Positions 22,640-33,724 of a stretch of 64,000 bases of DNA are shown piece by piece. Within the stretch, counting starts at the first letter, position 1, and every line of letters starts with the position of its first letter. Origin of the DNA: Aedes albopictus. Taxonomy: Eukaryota; Arthropoda; Insecta; Diptera; Culicidae. The notes beneath the pieces were generated by a model. The model saw only the letters and a list, made by a program, of their open reading frames with translations, searched no databases and was not told where the DNA came from. The stretch covers positions 444,172,334-444,236,333 of the forward strand of contig NC_085137.1 in the NCBI RefSeq assembly GCF_035046485.1, written 5' to 3'. The position numbers were made by a program, and so were the translations under genes.

Positions 22640-23884
22640 AGATTTTTTTTTGAATATTTCTTCTAATTTGACCACCAGTTTTTTTTTTTAATTTATACGT
22701 TTATTCGTCAGTATAATTTATTTTATAGCGAATCATATCACATTTCGAAGGGGATTCTCCTCACTCAGATTTTCTCGCAAAGTTATTTCCCGTTCTGTAA
22801 TATTCTCATGGACGTTCAAACAAAACTATAAAATAATAATTCTCTATTGTGATTACTGAAGAATCGTTATTGTGTTAGACTTAAGGATCATCTGAATAAA
22901 TTAAGCTGTGCAGTTACACTGCCACGCACGGTACAACCACACGTACAAGGAAGAAGCACCGATTTGGCTCATGTTTCTTCGTTCGACAGCGACATCGACG
23001 TGAGCGTGATCCTATTTTTGGTGTCCGCCATCCCTGTTTGAGGATCGTTCAACGAAATCAGCAGCAACAGCACGCGAACTTCCAACTCTCGTACGAACCT
23101 ACTCGTGTCGATTAATCAAAATGAAATAAATTCGAATCTATTTCCATTCGACAGTTTGATGTTCACCGAAAGGGGGACCGCGTGATGAACAGAAATCTAT
23201 CGCTGATCGTTCTAAATCATTGGAAAACTGTGGTGTCTTTCGCACCGTACTCTCACCAAAATTCCGAACAGAAATCACTTGAGTGAAAGCGGAAGTAGTA
23301 GTAGCTTTGCGTCCGTCTAGATTGCGGTATTGGGTTGATTCAGCGAATGGGACTATTTCAGATCGTTGGCTGAACGTTGATCGATTGGAGCAATAAGAAA
23401 CGAGACAAATTTTTGCCTATTTTATTTAATAGGACTTATATTACCATTTCAATAAACCGTTTTTTTCCGAAAACCTCATCATTTTTTTGTTACATCTCGG
23501 TTGTTATCTCAATACCGAAAAATATGCATTTTTTCAGATAAGACCTTTTGTAATGATATTTGAGAATGCCTCTAACCAAGCTACTGTCTGTCGTTTGAAG
23601 CTTGTTTTCATGCATTCTAACCTGTCAATCAAAAAGTGGTGGTTTGTTTCAGACTACCAAGCAAAGATTTGAAACTGAAAACAACAGATCATGCCTTTGG
23701 GACATGTTTTTTTTTTTTGCGAAAGGTTTTGGATAAAAAATGCTGTGTCATTGCCATTTTACTTGCACGCAATACACATCATAACATTTTCAGGGTCAAG
23801 TTTTGTGTTTCAGAAAACACTGGGGTGCTTTAAATATCCAATTTGATTTCAGATGCGTAAATTTTACACATATTTTTTTTTTTT
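22640..23884. other. Spacer, no gene seen
   Basis: The sequence is AT-rich with poly-T runs near 22679 and 23709. Frames at 23487 and 23636 lack any recognisable domain. Confidence 0.4.
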
Positions 23885-24003
23885 TTTGTCTGTATTAACG
23901 AGATTTTTAACCCTAGGCTAGTTCATCTCGGGACCCACGTTTTATTTCCCTTCCGAAGGAAGAACATTTTGTGATCAAGTGTTCTAACCAGGTCCGCTCC
24001 ACT
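23885..24003 (-). mobile_element. tRNA-derived SINE family S2, internally deleted
   Basis: On the + strand it reads tail (CTGTATTAACGAGATT) to head (CCAGGTCCGCTCCACTA). The tRNA B-box part present in the copies at 38407 and 46598 is missing. A poly-T (the poly-A of the SINE) precedes it. Confidence 0.6.
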
Positions 24004-24185
24004 ACGTTTACACATAAAACAATTTTAAATTTATAAAACTTTTTAAAACACATTCTCAATTTTTTCAAATATTCCAAATTTTCCAAATTTATTGATATTC
24101 TTAATTCTTTATTTTTTTTAAAGTATCCAAATTTTTGATTATTTAAACTTTCTAAATTATTAAATTTTCTATTTTTTTAATTTCC

Positions 24186-27100
24186 TAATTGTTCTAAATT
24201 TTCTAAATTTTCTAAATTTTCTAAATTTTCTAAATTTTCTAAATTTTCTAAATTTTCTAATTTTTTCTAAATTTTCTAAATTTTCTAAATTTTCTAAATT
24301 TTCTAAATTTTCTAAATTTTCTAAATTTTCTAAATTTTCTAAATTTTCTAAATTTTCTAAATTTTCTAAATTTTGTAAATTTTCTAAATTTTCTAAATTT
24401 TCTAAATTTTCTAAATTTTCTAAATTTTCTAAATTTTCTAAATTTTCTAAATTTTCTAAATTTTCTAAATTTTCTAAATTTTCTAAATTTTCTAAATTTT
24501 CTAAATTTTCTAAATTTTTTAAATTTTCTTAATTTTCTAAATTTTCTAAATTTTCTAAATTTTCTAAATTTTCTAAATTTTCTAAATTTTCTAAATTTTC
24601 TAAATTTTCTAAATTTTCTAAATTTTCTAAATTTTCTAAATTTTCTAAATTTTCTAAATTTTCTAAATTTTCTAAATTTTCTAAATTTTCTAAATTTTCT
24701 AAATTTTCTAAATTTTCTAAATTTTCTAAATTTTCTAAATTTTCTAAATTTTCTAAATTTTCTAAATTTTCTAAATTTTCTAAATTTTCTAAATTTTCTA
24801 AATTTTCTAAATTTTCTAAATTTTCTAAATTTTCTAAATTTTCTAAATTTTCTAAATTTTCTAAATTTTCCAAATTTTCTAAATTTTCTAAATTTTCTAA
24901 ATTTTCTAAATTTTCTAAATTTTCTAAATTTGCGAAATTTTCTAAATTTTCTAAATTTTCTAAATTTTCTAAATTTTCTAAATTTTCTAAATTTTCTAAA
25001 TTTTCTAAATTTTCTAAATTTTCTAAATTTTCTAAATTTTCTAAATTTTCTAAATTTTCTAAATTTTCTAAATTTTCTAAATTTTCTAAATTTTCTAAAT
25101 TTTCTAAATTTTCTAAATTTTCTAAATTTTCTAAATTTTCTAAATTTTCTAAATTTTCTAAATTTTCTAAATTTTCTAAATTTTCTAAATTTTCTAAATT
25201 TTCTAAATTTTCTAAATTTTTTAAATTTTCTAAATTTTCTAAATTTTCTAAATTTTCTAAATTTTCTAAATTTTCTAAATTTTCTAAATTTTCTAAATTT
25301 TCTAAATTTTCTAAATTTTCTAAATTTTCTAAATTTTCTAAATTTTCTAAATTTTCTAAATTTTCTAAATTTTCTAAATTTTCTAAATTTTCTAAATTTT
25401 CTAAATTTTCTAAATTTTCTAAATTTTCTAAATTTTCTAAATTTTCTAAATTTTCTAAATTTTCTAAATTTTCTAAATTTTCTAAATTTTCTAAATTTTC
25501 TAAATTTTCTAAATTTTCTAAATTTTCTAAATTTTCTAAATTTTCTAAATTTTCTAAATTTTCTAAATTTTCTAAATTTTCTAAATTTTCTAAATTTTCT
25601 AAATTTTCTAAATTTTCTAAATTTTCTAAATTTTCTAAATTTTCTAAATTTCCTAAATTTTCTAAATTTTCTAAATTCTAAATTTTCTAAATTTTCTAAA
25701 TTTTCTAAATTTTCAAAATTTTCAAAATTTTCAAAATTTTCTAAATTTTCAAAATTTTCAAAATTTTCTAAATTTTCTAAATTTTCTAAATTTTCTAAAT
25801 TTTCTAAATTTTCTAAATTTTCTAAATTTTCTAAATTTTCTAAATTTTCTAAATTTTCTAAATTTTCTAAATTTTCTAAATTTTCTAAATTTTCTAAATT
25901 TTCTAAATTTTCTAAATTTTCTAAATTTTCTAAATTTTCTAAATTTTCTAAATTTTCTAAATTTTCTAAATTTTCTAAATTTTCTAAATTTTCTAAATTT
26001 TCTAAATTTTCTAAATTTTCTAAATTTTCTAAATTTTCTAAATTTTCTAAATTTTCTAAATTTTCTAAATTTTCTAAATTTTCTAAATTTTCTAAATTTT
26101 CTAAATTTTCTAAATTTTCTAAATTTTCTAAATTTTCTAAATTTTCTAAATTTTCTAAATTTTCTAAATTTTCTAAATTTTCTAAATTTTCTAAATTTTC
26201 TAAATTTTCTAAATTTTCTAAATTTTCTAAATTTTCTAAATTTTCTAAATTTTCTAAATTTTCTAAATTTTCTAAATTTTCTAAATTTTCTAAATTTTCT
26301 AAATTTTCTAAATTTTCTAAATTTTCTAAATTTTCTAAATTTTCTAAATTTTCTAAATTTTCTAAATTTTCTAAATTTTCTAAATTTTCTAAATTTTCTA
26401 AATTTTCTAAATTTTCTAAATTTTCTAAATTTTCTAAATTTTCTAAATTTTCTAAATTTTCTAAATTTTCTAAATTTTCTAAATTTTCTAAATTTTCTAA
26501 ATTTTCTAAATTTTCTAAATTTTCTAAATTTTCTAAATTTTCTAAATTTTCTAAATTTTCTAAATTTTCTAAATTTTCTAAATTTTCTAAATTTTCTAAA
26601 TTTTCTAAATTTTCTAAATTTTCTAAATTTTCTAAATTTTCTAAATTTTCTAAATTTTCTAAATTTTCTAAATTTTCTAAATTTTCTAAATTTTCTAAAT
26701 TTTCTAAATTTTCTAAATTTTCTAAATTTTCTAAATTTTCTAAATTTTCTAAATTTTCTAAATTTTCTAAATTTTCTAAATTTTCTAAATTTTCTAAATT
26801 TTCTAAATTTTCTAAATTTTCTAAATTTTCTAAATTTTCTAAATTTTCTAAATTTTCTAAATTTTCTAAATTTTCTAAATTTTCTAAATTTTCTAAATTT
26901 TCTAAATTTTCTAAATTTTCTAAATTTTCTAAATTTTCTAAATTTTCTAAATTTTCTAAATTTTCTAAATTTTCTAAATTTTCTAAATTTTCTAAATTTT
27001 CTAAATTTTCTAAATTTTCTAAATTTTCTAAATTTTCTAAATTTTCTAAATTTTCTAAATTTTCTAAATTTTCTAAATTTTCTAAATTTTCTAAATTTTC

Positions 27101-28773
27101 TAAATTTTCTAAATTTTCTAAATTTTCTAAATTTTCTAAATTTTCTAAATTTTCTAAATTTTCTAAATTTTCTAAATTTTCTAAATTTTCTAAATTTTCT
27201 AAATTTTCTAAATTTTCTAAATTTTCTAAATTTTCTAAATTTTCTAAATTTTCTAAATTTTCTAAATTTTCTAAATTTTCTAAATTTTCTAAATTTTCTA
27301 AATTTTCTAAATTTTCTAAATTTTCTAAATTTTCTAAATTTTCTAAATTTTCTAAATTTTCTAAATTTTCTAAATTTTCTAAATTTTCTAAATTTTCTAA
27401 ATTTTCTAAATTTTCTAAATTTTCTAAATTTTCTAAATTTTCTAAATTTTCTAAATTTTCTAAATTTTCTAAATTTTCTAAATTTTCTAAATTTTCTAAA
27501 TTTTCTAAATTTTCTAAATTTTCTAAATTTTCTAAATTTTCTAAATTTTCTAAATTTTCTAAATTTTCTAAATTTTCTAAATTTTCTAAATTTTCTAAAT
27601 TTTCTAAATTTTCTAAATTTTCTAAATTTTCTAAATTTTCTAAATTTTCTAAATTTTCTAAATTTTCTAAATTTTCTAAATTTTCTAAATTTTCTAAATT
27701 TTCTAAATTTTCTAAATTTTCTAAATTTTCTAAATTTTCTAAATTTTCTAAATTTTCTAAATTTTCTAAATTTTCTAAATTTTCTAAATTTTCTAAATTT
27801 TCTAAATTTTCTAAATTTTCTAAATTTTCTAAATTTTCTAAATTTTCTAAATTTTCTAAATTTTCTAAATTTTCTAAATTTTCTAAATTTTCTAAATTTT
27901 CTAAATTTTCTAAATTTTCTAAATTTTCTAAATTTTCTAAATTTTCTAAATTTTCTAAATTTTCTAAATTTTCTAAATTTTCTAAATTTTCTAAATTTTC
28001 TAAATTTTCTAAATTTTCTAAATTTTCTAAATTTTCTAAATTTTCTAAATTTTCTAAATTTTCTAAATTTTCTAAATTTTCTAAATTTTCTAAATTTTCT
28101 AAATTTTCTAAATTTTCTAAATTTTCTAAATTTTCTAAATTTTCTAAATTTTCTAAATTTTCTAAATTTTCTAAATTTTCTAAATTTTCTAAATTTTCTA
28201 AATTTTCTAAATTTTCTAAATTTTCTAAATTTTCTAAATTTTCTAAATTTTCTAAATTTTCTAAATTTTCTAAATTTTCTAAATTTTCTAAATTTTCTAA
28301 ATTTTCTAAATTTTCTAAATTTTCTAAATTTTCTAAATTTTCTAAATTTTCTAAATTTTCTAAATTTTCTAAATTTTCTAAATTTTCTAAATTTTCTAAA
28401 TTTTCTAAATTTTCTAAATTTTCTAAATTTTCTAAATTTTCTAAATTTTCTAAATTTTCTAAATTTTCTAAATTTTCTAAATTTTCTAAATTTTCTAAAT
28501 TTTCTAAATTTTCTAAATTTTCTAAATTTTCTAAATTTTCTAAATTTTCTAAATTTTTGAAATTTTCGAAATTTTCGAAATTTTCTAAATTTTCTAAATT
28601 TTCTAAATTTTCTAAATTTTCTAAATTCTCTAAATTTTCTAAATTTTCTAAATTTTCTAAATTTTCTAAATTTTCTAAATTTTCTAAATTTTCTAAATTT
28701 TCTAAATTTTCTAAACTTTCTAAATTTTCTAAATTTTCTAAATTTTCTAAATTTTCTAAATTTTCTAAATTTT
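24186..28773 (-). repeat. 9-bp satellite array, CTAAATTTT orientation (about 4.6 kb)
   Basis: This array is the reverse complement of the unit at 19549-21309, about 510 copies. The left approach (24010-24185) is a degraded form. Variants cluster at few points: 24260-24540, a 7-bp unit at 25672-25680, a TTTTCAAAA cluster at 25714-25765, and a GAAATTTTC cluster at 28557-28583. The block 25766-28556 is practically uniform. The 1283-codon frame (NFL then, after the 2-bp loss, KFS repeats) and the 114-codon LEN frame are artefacts of the 9-bp period. I do not call them genes. Confidence 0.95.
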
Positions 28774-30140
28774 GTCGTTGAACAGGTTGAAAGTGAGGTT
28801 ACGAGACGCCACTGAGTTGTGGAAGGTTACCTTTAAATTTTCTCAACTATTGATTTAAAATTCATATCAATTACACTTGTATCGGTCGTATTTGGTACAT
28901 ATTATTCACTATCATGACACCTCGCAAGCTTAACTTCACATGAACTGCTCCATCAAGTACGCGTTAACTATCCACCCGAAGCGATAGTAGTAAATCCCTC
29001 AACTCAACAGTCATCGATCATTTTGATAGCCAATACATTTAGTGTGAGTATCTCTTGAGCGACATTCCACTCCGAGTAGAAACCCCCTTCTTCTCTGCGT
29101 ATGCTAGTCATACATCAGCATGATTGTTGTACTTATCAGAGCACGAACCGAGCGAGGAGGGAAAACGTCGTTCGATCACTCACAACTCCGTAAGTCTAGT
29201 GCATGGTGCATGGTAGGGGGTCTCTTGGTCACATTTTTCTCCAACCTAAGGAGATCTTCTCCAGTAATGCTTTCCCTCGCGAGGTGCAGAGTTCTCCATT
29301 ACTTAAACTAATTAACACTCGGTCAATAATCGAATTGTTTGCCGTTCGGATCGAGTGTTTTTTTATCACGTGGGACCACACAGTCCAAACAGCACCACAG
29401 TTCATCTGGATGATGGCGGAATGCTCTACTATCGGAGACATCGTCGTCGTCGTCGTCACTTGACTCGTGCACTTGGAAGAGATAATTGATTTATGTGTCA
29501 ATTGAGGCTAGGAATGATTAGCACCACACTTTCATCACCTCTTTGCTAGGGTACTACTTACAACCACGTTACTCATTCGAACGGGTTATGCGCCGCGATA
29601 AGGCTTTGCCGCGTGTTGAGCGGCATTGCAGAAGTGTGATTAGCTGGCTGGCAGAGAAGGCCCCGTCCACCGTCGTTGTCGTCGTCGTCGCTGTCGTTGA
29701 TGGTGATTATAAGGTTTGGCGCGGGAGTTGGCTTGGCGTGTCGCGTTATCTCTCGTCACGGGTAATGCGATAAATATGCGCTTCTACGCGTGATAACGAT
29801 CCGATTTACAATGAGAAGTATACAATGAATGCAGCAACGGTCGGTGGTGTGTGCGGAACCAGGTGGTGTCGTATTGACGATGGAGATAATTTTAGCTAAA
29901 TTTAATTAGCTTCATCAACAATTCATTTGGGGCGCGGCTGATATGGGACCGGCTGTCATCGAGGCGTCTGCGATGGATTGTGGTACAACAATCTGTGTTC
30001 TAATAATTAATCAAGCGCCATTCATGATTAACTACTGATATGTGTTTATTATAAAATAATGAATTTGTATGTAAGGGAAAACAGATAGTAGTGATATTGG
30101 CGCAATAAAACTCGCTGTATGCTTGATACGTATGATTTCT
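28774..30140. other. Intergenic DNA without recognisable gene
   Basis: There are short GTC runs near 29444-29457 and 29675-29690. The frames at 29120-29773 include runs of V or T encoded by these triplets and have no domain support. Confidence 0.45.
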
Positions 30141-30144
30141 TCTT

Positions 30145-30306
30145 AATTGGAGGGCTTTCTTTGCCGGCCATTGCATGAATTCGTACAATGTGTGGCAAGC
30201 ACAATGATACACTATGCCCAGGGAGTCGAGAAAATTTTCCCGATCGGAGAGAATTGAACACTCCGTCTCTGAATTGGCGATCCATAGCTTTAGCAACTAG
30301 GCTAAC
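30145..30306 (-). mobile_element. tRNA-derived SINE, Feilai-like (5' part)
   Basis: The reverse strand reads a tRNA-like head (AGCCTAGTTGCTAAAGCTAT...) followed by TCTCGACTCCCTGGGCATAG and TGCAATGGCCGGCAAAG. Fuller copies are at 54150-54390 and 57240-57515. The 98-codon reverse frame here is a shadow of the SINE. Confidence 0.65.
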
Positions 30307-30434
30307 CAGAGACTAGTTATTGCAAAACTTGTTTTTCAACTTCGCAACAACCGATTTTTAATATGTTTGCCCCAATCGAGAGGTGAGGTATTTTTATTAA
30401 AACTGAAGATGTCTTTTTCGTTTATCAAAAGCTA

Positions 30435-30584
30435 CCCAGCCAACACACGACCGCATATGCTGTTGAATAGGATGTTAAAGTAGAGGTGATATGCGTACAC
30501 TTTACACGCAGTTAAATGGAAGCATGTGCGCATATAACCTCCACTTTAGCATCATTTTCTACATACGACTTTGTGTTAGCTGGG
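30435..30584. mobile_element. 150-bp TA-flanked MITE (CCCAGCYAACAC ends)
   Basis: The inverted ends are CCCAGCCAACAC and GTGTTAGCTGGG, with TA at 30433-30434 and 30585-30586. A relative with CCCAAGCA ends is at 46213-46373. Confidence 0.7.
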
Positions 30585-30634
30585 TATCTGCCGATTTGTA
30601 ATCATGATGTACAAAAAGTCAAGTGAATTTGTTT

Positions 30635-30702
30635 GAAATTGACTGTGTTTTGGCGGAATGTGCCCAGAATAGAAGCCTCTACCCAAATGCTGCAACACCA
30701 CA
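30635..30702. repeat. Degenerate arm of the 9691-type MITE
   Basis: GAAATTGAC...GGCGGAATGTGCCCA..ATAG..CCTCTACCCAAATG follows the order of the right arm of the hairpin at 9691-9903, with many changes. The partner arm is absent. Confidence 0.4.
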
Positions 30703-31105
30703 CTGTTTTTTTTTTTTCAAGTTTGATTATTATTTAAACTCTTTGAATCCGGAATTTTTCCAAGCGTCATTATAGAGTTTTTGTGGTTTTGGTGCTCAGG
30801 GCAATAAAAAGGTAGAATATGATGCAGAATATTTTTTCTGGATTTCCTAGGTTACCTAAAATGTTCTTGGGTTTAGATCCTAAAGTCTACGGATATAACA
30901 GTAACTTCTTTGATTATACATTGCTATCATGCCCAGTGAGTCTTCTAAAAGTTCAATATACAGTATCAGATCTGTTAGGATATTCTAGGTCATTCATGAT
31001 CTTTGTATTGCAAAGATCAGTGGTTTCCAATCTATGATCACGGGCCACATGAATATCTCAAGAACCGAAAGTGCTAGGAAGAAGAGCAAAGTTTAAGTTT
31101 CAGTT

Positions 31106-31495
31106 CATTTGGCGAAATGTCGTTTGGCTGAAAGCCATTTGGCCGAATACAATCTGGCCGAAAGGGTCGTATTTCCGAATGCCGTTTGGCCGAATCATGA
31201 TCAAAAGAATTCAGAGGAAGTTTTTGACATTCTTGCTGCCGTATGATCATCAGAAGTAATTATTTTTTCAATCATAGGCTATTCTTTCTAGTTTTGATAT
31301 TCATTGATTAGTTGGCGTTGAAACTACCGATATTTTATAAAGTTTTTTCCTTCTTTGAATCACAGGCTGTTCTTTTGAGACATACTGAAAAGGCAAACAA
31401 TGCCATGGTCATTTTATTTCATCATTCATTTTTCCTCCAAACGGCATTCGACCAAACAACCCATTCGACCAAATGCAATTCGACCAAATAACCCG
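31106..31495. repeat. Inverted clusters of TTTGGCCGAAT motif
   Basis: About four diverged copies of TTTGGCCGAA lie at 31106-31195. Three copies in the opposite orientation (TTCGACCAAA) lie at 31434-31495, with about 240 bp between. The block abuts the 12-bp satellite. It may be part of a larger foldback whose ends I cannot define. Confidence 0.5.
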
Positions 31496-31521
31496 GGTCC
31501 CTATAATATAATGATCTTTCA

Positions 31522-32306
31522 CCTCATCTCTCATCTCATCTCTCATCTCATCTCTCATCTCATCTCTCATCTCATCTCTCATCTCATCTCTCATCTTATC
31601 TCTCATCTCATCTCTCATCTCATCTCTCATCTCTCATCTCATCTCTCATCTCATCTCTCATCTCATCTCTCATCTCATCTCTCATCTCATCTCTCATCTC
31701 ATCTCTCATCTCATCTCTCATCTCATCTCTCATCTCTCATCTCATCTCTCATCTCATCTCTCATCTCATCTCTCATCTCATCTCTCATCTCATCTCTCAT
31801 CTCATCTCTCATCTCATCTCTCATCTCATCTCTCATCTCATCTCTCATCTCATCTCTCATCTTATCTCTCATCTCATCTCTCATCTCATCTCTCATCTCA
31901 TCTCTCATCTCATCTCTCATCTCATCTCTCATCTCATCCCTCATCTCATCTCTCATCTCATCTCTCATCTCATCTATCATCTCATCTCTCATCTCATCTC
32001 TCATCTCATCTCTCATCTCTCATCTCATTTCTCATCTCATCTCTGATCTCATCTCTCATCTCATCTCTCATCTCATCTCTCATCTCATCTCATCTCTCAT
32101 CTCATCTCTCATCTCATCTCTCATCTCATCTCTCATCTCATCTCTCATCTCATCTCTCATCTCATCTCTCATCTCATCTCTCATCTCATCTCTCATCTCA
32201 CCTCTCATCTCATCTCTCATCTCATCTCTCATCTCATCTCATCTCTCATCTCATCTCTCATCTCATCTCTCATCTCATCTCTCATCTCTCATCTCATCTC
32301 ATCTCT
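31522..32306. repeat. 12-bp satellite (ATCTCATCTCTC), about 0.8 kb
   Basis: The perfect unit ATCTCATCTCTC has occasional 5-bp or 7-bp slips and rare substitutions (31589, 31862, 31938, 31975, 32027, 32045, 32201). Twelve bases give four codons, so both strands stay open. The + frame reads ISHL or SSLI repeats and the - frame reads MRDE repeats. The 339-, 97- and 73-codon frames are therefore artefacts. Confidence 0.95.
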
Positions 32307-32698
32307 TTGCGAAAACGCAAATTGAGTTTGGCGCAAAAAAAATGAGCGTAAATTTGGGGTTTAAGTGTACATACAACAATCGCCGACGATTTTTTTCACA
32401 CCGCCGCCAGTTAAATTGACCCGGCGCGCACTCTAAGGCAGTTTGGCAGACCTGGAATATACCTATAGCTTAAAACGACATTTGAAATTTTAAGAGCTTC
32501 ACAAACCCCAGCAGATTATGCAACACTGTTATTTATGGCGAAAACACATAAAATTATTCTTGTAGATTTGAAGGACTTTACTACCTAGAACATCCCAGAA
32601 TATGAAAAAAACTTTTGATATTACTGACGAAGAAAGCACAATGAATGTGTCCGAAACGTCGGTTTTAAATGAAACGTCGTTTTTAATTGCAATAGACT

Positions 32699-32842
32699 GG
32701 AAGAGTGGAGCGGACCTGTGTGATGGTTAAAGTACGTGACAAACTCACAAAATGTGGGTTCTTCCTTCGGAAGGGAAGTAAAACGTGGGTCCCGAGTTGA
32801 ACTAGCCTTATGGCTAAAAGTCTCGTTAATACAGATAAAGCA
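32699..32842 (+). mobile_element. tRNA-derived SINE family S2, + strand copy
   Basis: The head is GAGCGGACCTGTGTGATGGTTA. The body CCTTCGGAAGGGAAGTAAAA and the tail GTCTCGTTAATACAGATAAA match the S2 copies on the other strand. The B-box section is deleted. Confidence 0.65.
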
Positions 32843-32843
32843 G

Positions 32844-33193
32844 GCCCCCAGACGACAGAAGTATTGTCAATAATTTTTTGTCAATAATTCTCGACAATAT
32901 TTCCACCGAGATCGACCCGGGTCAGCCAAACTGAGTCGCTCCACACAAAAGTCGATTTTTTTTATGATGTCGATCGAAACAAATGCTGGTGACTTGCACA
33001 AAACATACCTCGCTTCGGCTGCTCTCGGCTACCGCAATCGAGGGGAAATGAGGGGAAATATTGAAACGCGAAATCAATCTTTTCTGATTTCCCTCAATAT
33101 TTGCATCAGTATATTGATGTTGCCTTCACACGGTATCAATATATTGATGTGTTTCTTCAAACTAACAATACATTGATGTCCCCTGGGGGCCGC
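32844..33193. mobile_element. Possible short TIR element
   Basis: GGCCCCCAG at 32844 and CTGGGGGCC at 33183-33191 are inverted. The interior has TATTGATG repeats at 33110-33180 and TCAATAATT repeats at 32868-32890. No target duplication is convincing. Confidence 0.3.
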
Positions 33194-33239
33194 TCAAGGC
33201 AATTTCTTCAAACTTTGTGGTGTTTAGGATGTTCTAGGT

Positions 33240-33711
33240 CACGGGTTCCCAAACGGTGGTCCGCGGCCCCCTGGGGGGCCGTGAAGCCAGTCCATGGGGG
33301 CCGCGATGTTACCGAACAATTGTAATTTTTTTTTCTATTTTGTGTAAATTATACCAATTTTTAATTTTGTATACCACCACCCCCAAAAGCCACAATTGGA
33401 GGAACAAATTTTCAGTATAAAACGCATTCAGAAGAAAAAAAATTTCGGCTGCGCCGCTATTTTTCAGCAAAGATTCAAATTAAACGTACATGACATCATT
33501 GTTTACGAAATATGAGTGTCGAATTAAAAAAAAACGTATCATTGATCGTCGAAAATCCCTCCAACAGAAAATTTCTGGCTTCGTCACTGTACCCACAAAA
33601 CTCGGTTTCGTTCATTGAATTCATATTTTTTTCTAAAAATTTTCATTGGGCCCTAGATGCTTTGACAATTCTTAAAGGGGGTCGCCACCTCAAAAAGGTT
33701 GGGAACCCCTG
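33240..33711. mobile_element. 472-bp hAT-type MITE with 8-bp target duplication
   Basis: The ends are CACGGGTTCCCAAAC and GGTTGGGAACCCCTG, inverted 13 of 15. TTCTAGGT is duplicated exactly at 33232-33239 and 33712-33719. An 8-bp duplication and CAGGGGTTCCCAA ends are the hAT hallmark (established). The 125-codon frame starting at 33512 runs out through the right end and is not a gene. A truncated copy lies inverted at 43626-43945. Confidence 0.85.
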
Positions 33712-33724
33712 TTCTAGGTTATCA

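Noticed and set aside
19549..28773. CRISPR array
   Set aside because: The tandem 9-mers have no spacers and the context is eukaryotic.
24930..28781. 1283-codon frame of NFL/KFS repeats as a gene
   Set aside because: It is the same satellite. The reading changes phase where a unit lost 2 bp, and codon use is that of one repeated unit.
31400..32419. 339-codon frame of SSLI/LISH repeats (and MRDE on the other strand)
   Set aside because: The 12-bp satellite is open on both strands.
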